Of a DNA stretch of 64,000 bases, positions 30,231-39,990 are shown in pieces (positions within the stretch are counted from its first letter, which is position 1; each line of letters begins with the position of its first letter). Made by a program: the position numbers and the translations under genes. The notes beneath the pieces are model-generated. The model did no database searches. It was not told the origin of the DNA and saw only the letters and a list, made by a program, of their open reading frames with translations. Source of the stretch: Clostridium saccharoperbutylacetonicum N1-4(HMT). Its GTDB lineage: Bacteria > Bacillota > Clostridia > Clostridiales > Clostridiaceae. The stretch lies in assembly GCF_000340885.1 (NCBI RefSeq), contig NC_020291.1, positions 3,533,001 to 3,597,000 on the forward strand, written 5' to 3'.

Positions 30231-31484
30231 CTACTTAATATCCCCCACAAATGTGGTTACACTTTCTGCTGGAAGTGACGCTGTAAAGCTTCCATTAGTT
30301 ACATTTATATCAGAATTTGATTTAACCATGTCTGACGTTGCTGAAGTCACATATGATGATACACTAGAAACTTTACCATTTTGTACATTGAAACTTTGAG
30401 TTACTGGGGATTTTCCTTGATTTATTGCAAGAATAACTACTTTATTATTTCCTGTATATGCAGATAAATAAACATTTGATTGTGGATTACTTGTAGTATT
30501 AACTCTGTTATAGCCAGAACGAATGAATTTTGAGAATTGACCAAGTACATATGCTCGTTTATTAGCTTGACCAGACCTAGTATACAAACCATTTCCATCA
30601 TTAAGTATCCACCAATATACATAGGCATTCATGTTTCCAATTGTCATACAATCATTAATTTCTTTAGCCAAATCCATACTTGAACTTATATTTTCACCTT
30701 GAAAATAGTGTTCTGTCATCCATAATTCTTTTCCTTCACTACGTGCTAAAGGATAATCCTTAATAGTAGCTCCATAAAGATGTCCTCCAACAATAGATAC
30801 ATAAGAAGAAGCAGCAGGATCATTAAGAGTTGGATTTGACATAGCCTGATTAAAATTTAGAGATTCAGGCATAATGATTTTAACAGTTTTAGATATTGTA
30901 GAACCATAACTTTTTACGAAATCATATAATTCATTTCCTGTCCAAAGACATCCATCATAATCAACTTTCCAATCTGGTTCATTTTGAAGAGAAATTGCAT
31001 ATAAAGGTACTCCATTATTAGCAAAGTAATTTGCAAAAGTCTTTAAATAAGCTGCATAATCAGCATAAGATGAAATCTTTAAAGATCCTTGGCCTTTTAT
31101 TGAATTATTAGTTTTCATTGAAGCTGGTGGTGACCATGGAGTTGCAAAAACAATAGCTCCTCTTGCAGCCGCCTTTTTTGCATTAGAAAGCTCATCTGCC
31201 CATCTACTATAATCTCCTTTATTCCAGCCTTCATTTGGATCAATACGTACTCTCAAAATACTAAGTCCTATGTTTTTATAAAGAGTATCCATCGAAGAAT
31301 CATTAAGAGCTCCACACCACGCACTAGATGCACCAAATCCCGTGATAAGTTGTTGTTTGGATGACAAATTTACTGTTGCATTATTTGTTGCTGCATTAGC
31401 TGATATAGAAAAACCTGCAAATGATAAACATGTTATGGAAAAGGTCATTAAAGATATTAACATTTTTTTTACTTTACTGTTCAT
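30231..31484 (-). CDS. Secreted GH30 (subfamily 8-like) endoxylanase lacking the glucuronate-binding arginine loop
   Basis: The start is at 31484 (GGAGG eight bases upstream; an ATG at 31499 precedes that site), giving 417 residues. The signal peptide ends near SANA. GH30 barrel plus side beta-domain: acid/base Glu in SLQNEPD (~169), nucleophile in LWMTEHYF (~258). Where glucuronoxylan-specific members have a WYIRR loop, this protein has YVYWWILNDGNGLYTRSG, without the paired arginines. Characterised clostridial GH30 enzymes of this non-canonical kind do not need glucuronate side chains; the same is inferred here. It is a paralog of the next gene upstream. Confidence 0.87.
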   Translation of the reverse strand: MNSKVKKMLISLMTFSITCLSFAGFSISANAATNNATVNLSSKQQLITGFGASSAWCGALNDSSMDTLYKNIGLSILRVRIDPNEGWNKGDYSRWADELSNAKKAAARGAIVFATPWSPPASMKTNNSIKGQGSLKISSYADYAAYLKTFANYFANNGVPLYAISLQNEPDWKVDYDGCLWTGNELYDFVKSYGSTISKTVKIIMPESLNFNQAMSNPTLNDPAASSYVSIVGGHLYGATIKDYPLARSEGKELWMTEHYFQGENISSSMDLAKEINDCMTIGNMNAYVYWWILNDGNGLYTRSGQANKRAYVLGQFSKFIRSGYNRVNTTSNPQSNVYLSAYTGNNKVVILAINQGKSPVTQSFNVQNGKVSSVSSYVTSATSDMVKSNSDINVTNGSFTASLPAESVTTFVGDIK

Positions 31485-31603
31485 TCTAATATCCTCCATT
31501 TCATTTAATACAATTAATTAATTCTTTAAGAAACATTTTGTAATTTATTGAAATTAAAATATATTATTTGATAGTTCTTAAGTTAGTTGTAATTGAAGCA
31601 GTT

Positions 31604-32872
31604 CTACTTAATGTCTCCTACAAATGTAGTTACACTTTGTGCTGGAAGCGATGCTGTAAAGTTTCCATTTACTACATTTATATCAGCTGATTTAGCTATG
31701 TTTTGTGATCCTGTTGTTACCCATGATGACACTTTAGAAGCTGAGCCATTTTGTATATTGAAGCTTTGACTTACTTGAGATGTTCCTTTGTTTATTGCAA
31801 CAATAACTACTTTGTTATCACCTTTATATGCAGACACGTAAATATTGGATATTGGATTCTTTGTTGCATCAACTCTTACATATCCTGGACGAACAAACTT
31901 AGAGAACTGAGCCATCATATAACCACGCTTGCTTATGTTACCATCCTCTTTCATAGGACCATATTGCCTACGGATGTACCACCATGTATATGCTTGAAAA
32001 TCTCCCTCTACCATAGCATTGTGCACATGATATGCAACGTCCAATGCCTCAGGCCAACGATCTGCTGAGTTATTGTCACTATTAGGAACGTATACTTCTG
32101 TCATCCATAGCTCTTTTCCTGCTCCTTTTTGTTTGAAAAGAGGATAAGGGAAATCTTTAACCTGAGTACCATAAGTATGGGTACCAAGAACATCCATATT
32201 GGCAAGGGCCTTCGAATCGTTCAAAATAGGGTCATACATCTTTTTTTGATAAGAAAATGACTCAGGTGACATTACCTTACAATTAATTGATCCAGCATTT
32301 TCTTTCATAAAGCGAAGTATTTCTTCTGGAGTCCACCACGTCCAATCTTTTCCATAATCAGGTTCATTTTGAACAGAAATAGCATACAGACTCACACCAT
32401 TATTCTTCATGTATGAAACAAAATCGTTAAGATGCTGTGCATACTCCGCATACTTATCATATCTAAGTCGTTTTGCTTTCGTATCACCATTACGATTGAA
32501 AGTCTCAGTCATTTCACTTGGAGGATTCCATGGCGAAGCAAAAACTATTGCTCCGTGTTCAATAGCTTTTTTAGCAGTTTCTAATTCTTTGTACCAATTA
32601 TTTTTATTATCATCTACATAGATTCTTAAAATAGAAAAACCTAACTGATTATCACCATTACCAAAAGCTGTTTCTCTTTGAGCTGCTGTCAAATCTCCAG
32701 CCCAAGCTGGGTGGTTTATTCCTCCAAATCCACGGATCACTTGCTTTTCTCCAGACAAATTTATTGTAGTATTTGATTCTGCATTAGCTGTTATAGATAA
32801 TGCTGTAAATAGTGAACATGTTACTGAAAGTGTTAATAAAGATAATACTATTTTTTTTATTTTAATGTTCAT
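31604..32872 (-). CDS. Secreted GH30_8 glucuronoxylanase (XynC-like)
   Basis: The 422-residue protein has a signal peptide ending SITANA. Acid/base Glu lies in SVQNEPDYG (E170) and the nucleophile in LWMTEVYVP (E259). YTWWYIRRQYGPM (~296-308) is the loop with the arginine known to bind the methylglucuronate branch in canonical GH30_8 enzymes. It should cut glucuronoxylan at positions set by that branch. The C-terminal side beta-domain (SNIYVSAYKGDNKVVIVAIN) is shared with the downstream paralog. Confidence 0.92.
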   Translation of the reverse strand: MNIKIKKIVLSLLTLSVTCSLFTALSITANAESNTTINLSGEKQVIRGFGGINHPAWAGDLTAAQRETAFGNGDNQLGFSILRIYVDDNKNNWYKELETAKKAIEHGAIVFASPWNPPSEMTETFNRNGDTKAKRLRYDKYAEYAQHLNDFVSYMKNNGVSLYAISVQNEPDYGKDWTWWTPEEILRFMKENAGSINCKVMSPESFSYQKKMYDPILNDSKALANMDVLGTHTYGTQVKDFPYPLFKQKGAGKELWMTEVYVPNSDNNSADRWPEALDVAYHVHNAMVEGDFQAYTWWYIRRQYGPMKEDGNISKRGYMMAQFSKFVRPGYVRVDATKNPISNIYVSAYKGDNKVVIVAINKGTSQVSQSFNIQNGSASKVSSWVTTGSQNIAKSADINVVNGNFTASLPAQSVTTFVGDIK

Positions 32873-32975
32873 CGTTAATATGCTCCTTTTTTACTTCATC
32901 TAATTGATTTTTTTATATATTTTTATTGATAAAATCGATATTGATTACTTCTTTCTTTAAGTAGTTAACTTTAAT

Positions 32976-33003
32976 AATCATTCAATAAACTTATTGAATG
33001 ATT
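32976..33003 (-). terminator. Hairpin after GH43-CBM6 gene
   Basis: AATCATTCAATAA and its complement form a perfect 13-bp stem with a 2-nt centre, 21 bases after the stop at 33024. On the minus strand it is followed by ATTAAAG. Confidence 0.55.
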
Positions 33004-33023
33004 AAGATTTTCTCTCTGCGGCT

Positions 33024-34550
33024 TTAGCTAAATTGCCAATAATCAATATTAAATAAGTTTTTATTACTGATTCCAGTAAATTTAAAGAAAATATTGTGAA
33101 CACCACTAACACTTTTTACATTACATTGCATTTCTTTCCACTGTTGTTCTCCCCCTGTAGGACTTACATCAAGAGTACCAATAAGTTGGCCATCTAGACT
33201 ATCTAGATGTATTTCTATTTTTCCTCCCACTGTCGATGCAATATTTGCTTTAAATGATTTAGCTCCATTTCCAAAGTCAGCCTTTGATACAGCTAGCCAA
33301 TCTCCATTATTTATGCTTGTAACATCAAGATTAATGTTTTTTACTATATTTCCTAGCGCTTGAGATTTTTCAGTTGAAATACCTCCATTCCAGCCAATTG
33401 TTTCAGCCTCAGTCCTTGTATATGGATTGAGATTAGCAACTTGAGGTACACCTTGCATGTCTGCTTGTACATCTTTTATAGTTCCATTACTATCATATTC
33501 AAGCTTATTAATATGAGGAGAACGGTATCCTTTCGTAACTCCTAAAGCTTTTCCAAGAGTTTGAGTATGATATGTTACATACCATTGGTTCTTAAATTGA
33601 AAAACAGCATGATGATTGTTGCCACCAACTCCGAAAAATCTTCCTGGATTTTTAAGGAAAGTACCCTTATAAGTAAATGGTCCCATAGGATTATCACTTA
33701 CCATGTAAGCAATTTCACCTTGAGGCGGAGATCCAGCTGGATGAGTACCAGCGAAATTAGAACAATATGAATAATAGTATTTACCATTATATTTGTGTAT
33801 ACCTGAATCTTCAAACATAAATTGAGAATCAATTACAGCTGCATTCCCCTCGGTATGAATCATATCACTGGTTAATTTTATAACTCTAGCTGTTTTGGGA
33901 TTTGCAATTTGACTTTGTGTACGATTGTTACCACCTGGTATACCACCACCGAAATATAGATAACCTGTTCCATCATCGTCAATTAATACCGCTGGGTCAA
34001 AAAGCCATACAGTTTCAGTGCTATTAACTCCAGGAGTGCTGGTAGTAATCAAAGGTTTTTCAATAGGATCTGCCCATGGTCCAATTGGTGTATCTGCTGT
34101 AAGTACACCAATACTACCTGCATTATTGGCAAAATAAAGGAAGAATTTTTCCTTACCATTTATGACTTTATGCGTAACTGCTGGTGCCCAAGAATTGCTC
34201 GCCCATTTTGCTGCTCCATTTGATCCTGCAACTGGAATTTCCCCATGATCGGTCCAGTTTACCATATCATCAGATGATATACAGGTTATTGACTTGATAT
34301 TACTATAATTATTATCAATAACATTTCCGTTACTATACATATAAGCATCACTGCTCATATAAACATATACTCTGTCATTGTAAACCATAACATACGGATC
34401 TGCACCAAACTTTTGTGTCATAAGAGGATTAGAATACCCTGGAACTTTTGCTATAGCATTTGTATCTGCACTTGCTATTGTAGGTGTACTTACTCCAATC
34501 CCAAATAATAATGTAAAAGCTAATAAAAGTGAACTTGATCTTTTTAACAT
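33024..34550 (-). CDS. Secreted GH43 arabinoxylan arabinofuranohydrolase with CBM6
   Basis: The 508-residue protein has a signal peptide (~1-28). The propeller contains QKFGADPYVMVYNDRVYVYM (base Asp), SNSWAPAVTHK, WLFDPAVLIDDDGTGYLYFGG and MFEDSGIHKYNGKYYYSYC (general acid region), as in XynD-type enzymes. The C-terminal ~130 residues are a CBM6 (TRTEAETIGWNGGISTE, VTSINNGDWLAVSKADFG, NLFNIDYWQF). It removes arabinose side chains from arabinoxylan. It begins the minus-strand xylan cluster; its spacing to the GH30 genes and the hairpin suggest separate transcription. Confidence 0.92.
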   Translation of the reverse strand: MLKRSSSLLLAFTLLFGIGVSTPTIASADTNAIAKVPGYSNPLMTQKFGADPYVMVYNDRVYVYMSSDAYMYSNGNVIDNNYSNIKSITCISSDDMVNWTDHGEIPVAGSNGAAKWASNSWAPAVTHKVINGKEKFFLYFANNAGSIGVLTADTPIGPWADPIEKPLITTSTPGVNSTETVWLFDPAVLIDDDGTGYLYFGGGIPGGNNRTQSQIANPKTARVIKLTSDMIHTEGNAAVIDSQFMFEDSGIHKYNGKYYYSYCSNFAGTHPAGSPPQGEIAYMVSDNPMGPFTYKGTFLKNPGRFFGVGGNNHHAVFQFKNQWYVTYHTQTLGKALGVTKGYRSPHINKLEYDSNGTIKDVQADMQGVPQVANLNPYTRTEAETIGWNGGISTEKSQALGNIVKNINLDVTSINNGDWLAVSKADFGNGAKSFKANIASTVGGKIEIHLDSLDGQLIGTLDVSPTGGEQQWKEMQCNVKSVSGVHNIFFKFTGISNKNLFNIDYWQFS

Positions 34551-35083
34551 TTTTAAATTCCCTCCCCTATAAAATAATATTTCCGTTCATTTGTTTAAGT
34601 TTTTAGTTTTCAATTTAAACTTTATTGATATAAAAAACATGCTATTCTCAATTTTCTAGCCTCTTGAAGATTCATTTGAATACGTAAATATTTTTTAGAA
34701 TCTTAGATTTTATATATCACCTCCTATTTCAGTTCTTTATATCTTAATATTCTTGATAATTATTTTAGCTGGTAAATCATCCTTAAGAGTTTTAATCTTA
34801 TTGATGTCTGTGGATTATAAAATTATAACTAAATACATATTTTGTCTAAAAAGGAATCAATAAGATTTCACCAAAAATATTGTAGTAATTTTAACAAATA
34901 CTATATTATTTGACAATAATTTTATCGTAAAATAACATTTTTTAATCTTGTTTTAATATTTATTTTCATTTTTTAATTATATTAAAAAACAAAATAAATA
35001 TGTTAGATAATAAATCTATTATGGTTATTTCGTAAGCGTAAAAGTTTTGGTACCTATTTTAAAATTTTCATATGTATTAAAAT
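34551..35083. other. Upstream region of GH43-CBM6, no gene
   Basis: About 530 very AT-rich bases hold only the promoter region of the xylan gene. No coding frame, RNA or repeat was recognised. Confidence 0.45.
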
Positions 35084-35114
35084 ATCCCAGTAAGGCAATT
35101 ATCTTTACTGGGAT
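35084..35114. terminator. Bidirectional hairpin
   Basis: ATCCCAGTAA (35084-35093) and TTACTGGGAT (35105-35114) form a 10-bp stem followed by TAATTTTATTTC on the plus strand and ATTTTAAT on the minus strand. It lies just beyond the DUF998 remnant. Confidence 0.6.
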
Positions 35115-35154
35115 TAATTTTATTTCTTATCTTTAATTCTAATATTTTCAGGAA

Positions 35155-35497
35155 TATAATACTAGGTATACAAATCGCCATCTTTCTGATAATATTCTAA
35201 ATAGTAATAGAGCGGCAACTATAAATAGTATACCTTGCATTTTGTGATGAATCCACCATTCATCACAAAATGCAAGGGAGAATTAATAAGTCGCCCCAGA
35301 AACAGTTCTCCCTTGATATGCATAACTAAATCACTTATAAAATTATAAGTGTAGCTGTATGAAGGTGATTTCCACGCTGAGGCTGCAACTGCTTCTGTAA
35401 TCAAATATTGAAATCCGGCTAAAATAAGAAGTATTGCTGCATATGTTAAATTTTCACTTTTTTTATGATTTTTAATTTTATTTGTATTCATATGCAT
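35155..35497 (-). pseudogene. DUF998 membrane protein, truncated and frameshifted
   Basis: The frame at 35219-35497 encodes TYAAILLILAGFQYLITEAV, ASAWKSPSYSYTYNFISDL and GRLINSPLHFVMNGGFI, clear DUF998 landmarks. It then hits a palindrome and a stop. The continuing helix QGILFIVAALLLFRILSERW is readable in another frame at 35160-35230. Only about two of the usual six membrane helices remain. The lesion coincides with the perfect inverted repeat listed next. Confidence 0.7.
35233..35277. repeat. Perfect 20-bp palindrome inside the DUF998 remnant
   Basis: CCTTGCATTTTGTGATGAAT (35233-35252) is followed by loop CCACC and its exact reverse complement (35258-35277). On the coding strand the right-hand arm encodes the normal SPLHFVMNGG, while the left-hand arm replaces the expected coding sequence and causes the frameshift. 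Confidence 0.85.
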
Positions 35498-35696
35498 AGT
35501 TCACCCTTTTCTTTATATTTTTAACTATACTTATATAATTTGATTTTATAAATGAGCCCACCATCAATGAATGTCTTTATTTATAATACACCTCTACATC
35601 ATTGGCTTATAGAAAGGCGATTAGATAAAACGAAAAAATTATTAATATGCACTTCTATGATGTTTGGAGACATAATTTGAAAACAGTATACATTTT

Positions 35697-35742
35697 TATA
35701 GAAAATTTAAGTGACACTACAGGTGCTCTTAAATTTTCTATA
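35697..35742. repeat. Perfect 15-bp inverted repeat with 16-nt loop
   Basis: TATAGAAAATTTAAG (35697-35711) and its complement (35728-35742) surround TGACACTACAGGTGCT. There is no T-run after it on the plus strand. The stretch 35498-35880 contains no supported gene otherwise, and the function of the hairpin is unknown. Confidence 0.55.
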
Positions 35743-35880
35743 AACAACAATATAAGAGAAAAGGAACATTTTAAATTTTTACATAGCTTTATTAATATAA
35801 ATAAGGATGAGTGTAAAATTCCTACCAACTAAGTAAAAGGTGACAGAAGTTTTTTATATCAGTATTAAAAATTTATTCTT

Positions 35881-36648
35881 TTAATCATTTGCAGCTATAA
35901 TTTCTTTCAAAGTTACATTTTCATTCATAAATCGTGCATTTGAATTTTTTTCTCTATTTAATTTTATTGCTTTCTGGGGACAAAGATTTATACAAGCAAG
36001 GCAGAATTCACAATTTTGTCCATAAACTGGTTTCGATTTATCAACATTTTTGCTAATTGTAATATTGTCCCGAGGGCATACCTTTGAACATGTTCCGCAG
36101 CCATTACAATCATTTCCAACAAAAAATTTCTTAACAGAATTAAAATTTGGAAATATTTTGAACATACTTTGAATGGTGCTTGTAGCCATTGAATCTAGGA
36201 ATGAACCATTATTGATATAGTGCTTATTTTGATTGATATCCTTTAACAAGCGGTTGAAGTTTTCATTTATATTCTTTGATTTAAGTTTTTCTTTTTCCAT
36301 ATCAAAAACTGGCAAATAATTGTCAATCATGAGTAATTTATCTGCATATTGTATATGAATATTATTCTCTTGCGCAAATTTCACAAACCAGTTAATACCA
36401 CCTAGTGTAAAATTCCCATAGGTCATAATTACAAAGATATAAGGGCTTTTTAATGTTACCTTCTTTATAAATTCACGTACAATATTAGGAACTGCAGCAT
36501 CATAACAAGGAAATATTATCCCAATTTTTTCATCTTCAAAATCAAACTTATCGCCTTTCAAGATTTTAGGTATTGAGTAGAGTTCTCCTCCAAATCTTTT
36601 AGCAATATCCAAACTGTTACCAGTAGCAGTGAAATAAAAAATTTTCAT
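35881..36648 (-). CDS. EFR1 family flavodoxin-ferredoxin protein
   Basis: The start is set at 36648 (255 residues) because GGAGG lies upstream; an ATG at 36696 has no such site. The flavodoxin part opens KIFYFTATGNSLDIAKRFGG and has IIFPCYDAAVPNIVREFI. Two 4Fe-4S motifs close the protein: CNGCGTCSKVCP and CEFCLACINLCP. It is a predicted soluble electron carrier joining FMN and clusters. It resembles the partial gene at 1-595. The ArsR remnant upstream on the same strand may once have controlled it. Confidence 0.9.
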   Translation of the reverse strand: MKIFYFTATGNSLDIAKRFGGELYSIPKILKGDKFDFEDEKIGIIFPCYDAAVPNIVREFIKKVTLKSPYIFVIMTYGNFTLGGINWFVKFAQENNIHIQYADKLLMIDNYLPVFDMEKEKLKSKNINENFNRLLKDINQNKHYINNGSFLDSMATSTIQSMFKIFPNFNSVKKFFVGNDCNGCGTCSKVCPRDNITISKNVDKSKPVYGQNCEFCLACINLCPQKAIKLNREKNSNARFMNENVTLKEIIAAND

Positions 36649-36905
36649 AACAAACCTCCATTGATGGGGATTGCAGGTCACGTAATTAGCAATCAAAAAC
36701 TGTATTATGCCAACAAACCCAAGTAAATTTATTTTTTTAACAAACTTCTATATTTTAATACTTTGATAATTATCGAATTGTTTGCTAAATTTTAAAGACG
36801 GCTTTTAGATATAAGATACTAACTTTTTTAGAAATATTTTATTAGTGGTAAAACTATTAAATGATTCTTAAAATATCTTATAAACTCTCTTAAGAATCAT
36901 TCATG

Positions 36906-37193
36906 TTATATTGATAGCAGTTTGTTAACTTCTTCAACCAACGCTTCATTCACTTTACAGATCAAAAATTTACCCCTTTTATCTGTACTTATTAAATCAG
37001 CATTAACCAATTCTTTAATATGATGTGAAATGGTAGGTGCACCGATATTCAAAGAGTTTATAATATCAGTAACAAAACACTCACCTTGGGCTTCAAAACC
37101 AGATTCATTGGCTTCAGCAATTTTTAGATATAACTCAAGTCTATTAGGATTTGATAGTGCCTTAAATATTTTTGCTGCTTGTTGTGAATTTTC
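36906..37193 (-). pseudogene. ArsR-type regulator without start codon
   Basis: The minus strand encodes ~95 residues to a TAA at 36906: AKIFKALSNPNRLELYLKIA, CFVTDIINSLNIGAPTISHH and IKELVNADLISTDKRGKF, a full winged helix of the ArsR family. Immediately upstream of GAAAATTCA is a TGA, and no start codon is available. The break falls exactly where the recombinase coding sequence begins on the opposite strand, so the first few residues were lost at the junction. Confidence 0.75.
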
Positions 37194-37194
37194 T

Positions 37195-38692
37195 CATTTA
37201 CTTGTTTGGAAAATAGATAGAATATCCCGAAATCTTTTAGATTTTTGTTCTATGTATGATGAACTTAAAAAATATAATTGTATTTTTGTTAGTAAAAATG
37301 AGCAATTTGATACAAGCACGGCAATGGGTGAAGCAATGCTTAAAATAATACTTGTATTTGCTGAACTTGAAAGAAAACTTACTGGAGAAAGAGTTACTTC
37401 TGTTATGTTAGATAGAGCCAGTAAAGGATTATGGACTGGTGCACCGATACCTCCAGGATATAAATGGGATGAAACAATTAAATTTCCTATCATTGATGAT
37501 GAAGAAAAAAATACTGTTGATATAATTTTCAAAACTTATTCAAAGACTGAATCTTCTTCAGCAGTTACCAAATTACTAAATACTAATGGAATTAAAACCA
37601 AAAGAGATGGTCGCTGGACTACTAAAACTATATGTGATGTAATTAGAAATCCATTTTATAAAGGCACTTATAGATATAACTACAGAATACCTGGTCATGG
37701 AAAAGTGAAAAATCAAGATGAATGGATTATAATACCAAATAATCATGCTGGTATTATAAGTGAAGAGCTTTGGGAAGAATGCAATAAAATAATGGATATC
37801 AACGCTAATAAAAATAGTGCTAGATTCCGAAGGACTTCTAAAATTCATATTTTTGCTGGACTTCTTGAATGTGGTGAATGTAACAATAGATCAGACAAAA
37901 CAAGCCTTGATGGTTTTACTCCTGGTTTATATACATGTTCAGGACGATATAATCATTTAGGATGCAGCCAGAAAACAATTAGTGATACAATAATCGGAAA
38001 TTTCACTTTGAATTTTATATCTAATATTATTAAAAGTTATAAAGAAAAAGGGAGTAGCATTTCCTTGGATGATCTGGAAAGAAAGCTTTTAAGTGGTACT
38101 TGCTTTAAAGATATAGTCGGTATTAGTGAAATTGAAGATCTATATAACTCAATATTTTATTCTCAAAGTAATACATTCAAACCTTATAAAGAAGGAAAAA
38201 CAGAATCGAATATAATCGATATTGATTCAAATAAATTTGAAGCCGAATAAAAAAATCTGCTTCGCAGACTGTGAGTTTCTGCTACTTTTAAAGTTATCCA
38301 CAAATTTTATTGCATTATAATTTCCTAAAGAATTAAAAAAAGCTCAAAGAGCTTTAGAAAGATTAGAAAATTTATATCTTTATGATAATGGAGATATGTC
38401 TGAAAAAGATTATTTCTTGAAGAAAAATAAAATCAAAAATGATATTAATGAAATAAATAAAAAAATCAATGAAACTACTTCCACTGATCCATCAATTTAT
38501 AATTTTAAATTTTTCTTAGATGTTACAACTCTTGAACTTACAAATAAACTACTCGAGGGAAATATAAACATAAAAGAACTGATTCAGAATGTAGGTCGAG
38601 AACTAATAAAAGACTTTGTTAATAACTTAATTAATAAAATAATAATAAGAGATAGGCAAATTCTATCTGTAAATTTTATATATAACGCTTAA
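37195..38692 (+). pseudogene. Large serine recombinase, N-terminus deleted and C-terminus interrupted
   Basis: Recombinase sequence starts abruptly at HLLVWKIDRISRN and continues with AMLKIILVFAELERKLTGER, the RAS..GAPIPPGYK linker, the DNA-binding domain ending IRNPFYKGTYRY, and a zinc-ribbon-like CGECNNRSDK..CSG..GC. The catalytic serine and first ~60-70 residues are absent. After NKFEAE a stop and ~70 foreign bases (around 38250-38320) follow. The coiled-coil tail then resumes with KELKKAQRALERLENLYLYD and ends at 38692. The open frame running from 37030 is only the antisense of arsR joined to it. It is inactive as a recombinase. Confidence 0.82.
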
Positions 38693-38812
38693 ACTGTCTA
38701 TTTATCACGCATTTCAATTCTTCTTTTCTTCTACTAACGGACATCCATACGTTTGAATAAAGAAGTATTTTTATTTTTTGTTCTTCTAATTGTTCTATAT
38801 TAAAATTCATTA
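38678..38812 (-). CDS. Small protein of 44 codons, unknown
   Basis: GGAGG stands before the ATG at 38812. The product is MNFNIEQLEEQKIKILLYSN, then VWMSVSRRKEELKCVINRQF and KRYI. The arrangement of an N-terminal helix and a second helix with SRRKEEL..VI loosely recalls Spo0E-like phosphatases, but the match is weak. It overlaps the recombinase tail tail-to-tail by 15 bases. Confidence 0.45.
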
Positions 38813-38889
38813 GTATTCCTCCGTTTTAAAACAAGTTCCATAGTACTATAACAAATTCTCTATATAATTGAAAGACCAAGATGAAACTC

Positions 38890-38925
38890 AAAAAATAAAG
38901 AAGTCATATTATAATACAACTTCTT
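38890..38925 (-). terminator. Terminator of GNAT gene
   Basis: On the minus strand AAGAAGT and ACTTCTT pair across a 14-nt loop and are followed by TATTTTTTG, starting eight bases after the GNAT stop. Confidence 0.7.
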
Positions 38926-38932
38926 ATTTTTA

Positions 38933-39799
38933 TTAATTAATATACTTGTACCAACTAACAAAGGATTGGTATTCTTTAAATCCAACTTTGGTATATAAAG
39001 CTATAGCTTTTAAATTATCCTTATCCACTCTAATATATACATTATTTATTGAATTTTGTTTACAAATATTAATTAGATATCTTAATAGCACCTCACCATA
39101 ACCATGTCTTCTGTGTTCTTTTAAAATCCCAAGATTCACTATTGTATATAATCCTTTGTTATATATCACTTGTCCATAACCTACAACTTGTCCTTGATTA
39201 TTATAAATAAAAACTCCAAAGTTGTTAATGTAGTACTCTTCAGCTTCTTCCCTTCTAACATCCTCTATGGTCAATGGTATTCTATTTTTGTCATTAAATA
39301 CAGAATTTTGAATTTCACATCTTAATTCTTCATCTTGGCCCTCTTTAAAATGCCTAAATTTAATACGATCTTTAATAACATTACTAAAATTAGTTGTTTT
39401 AATTTTCATCAAAATATTTTTGGAATTAACATTAAAATTTAATTTTTTCATAATATTCGAATTCCTCGAACTTGCTATCATATCGTATCGAAATGTAGTT
39501 CTCTTAAAAAAAGATAACATTTTTGCATTTATCATATCCATATATTCTTCTTTCAAGTATATAGCATATATATTACTTAATCCACTTTGAGAAGGATATT
39601 CATACCATATGTATCCAATATATTCTTTATTGACCTTAAATAGCTTTATTTGCTTTCTTATTAGATATTTTATTAAAAAATGTTCTTCATCATATATTTC
39701 AAAAAAACTTTTATTGCAAGTATAAGCATCTTCATTTTTATTATATAATTTCCTAAAATGCTCCATATTAAATAATGACAATTTTTCTAGTAAGACCAT
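38933..39799 (-). CDS. GNAT family N-acetyltransferase, two-domain
   Basis: In 288 residues, the C-terminal half is a clear GNAT fold: VVGYGQVIYNKGLYTIVNLG, acetyl-CoA loop KEHRRHGYGEVLLRYL (~235) and the late ALYTKVGFKEY. The N-terminal half (~1-140: KEYIGYIWYEYP, FRYDMIASSRNSNIMKKLNF) looks like a degenerate second GNAT domain. The substrate is unknown. It neighbours the small-peptide genes but has its own terminator. Confidence 0.85.
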   Translation of the reverse strand: MVLLEKLSLFNMEHFRKLYNKNEDAYTCNKSFFEIYDEEHFLIKYLIRKQIKLFKVNKEYIGYIWYEYPSQSGLSNIYAIYLKEEYMDMINAKMLSFFKRTTFRYDMIASSRNSNIMKKLNFNVNSKNILMKIKTTNFSNVIKDRIKFRHFKEGQDEELRCEIQNSVFNDKNRIPLTIEDVRREEAEEYYINNFGVFIYNNQGQVVGYGQVIYNKGLYTIVNLGILKEHRRHGYGEVLLRYLINICKQNSINNVYIRVDKDNLKAIALYTKVGFKEYQSFVSWYKYIN

Positions 39800-39902
39800 A
39801 TTATTTCCTCGTTTCCCATTTTATAAATAAATTATAATTCTAATAAATTACCTAGTCAACAAGTAATAAAATGCAATCCTGTTAATAAATTTAGAAGAAC
39901 AA

Positions 39903-39943
39903 CTTCCTCCATACAATATATACATATCATTATATGAAGGAAG
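39903..39943 (-). terminator. Hairpin after peptide gene A
   Basis: CTTCCTTCATA and TATGGAGGAAG (minus strand) form a stem with one mismatch about 50 bases after the peptide stop. It is followed by TTGTTCTTC. Confidence 0.5.
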
Positions 39944-39990
39944 CTAAATCTATATTCATGATAAATAACTAAATTTTTATAAAAGATACG

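Noticed and set aside
35647..35832. Plus-strand frame of 61 codons
   Set aside because: It reads through a perfect 15-bp hairpin, lacks a ribosome binding site and resembles nothing known.
37030..37194. N-terminal 55 codons of the plus-strand recombinase frame
   Set aside because: These are the antisense of an ArsR coding sequence; recombinase homology begins only at 37195.
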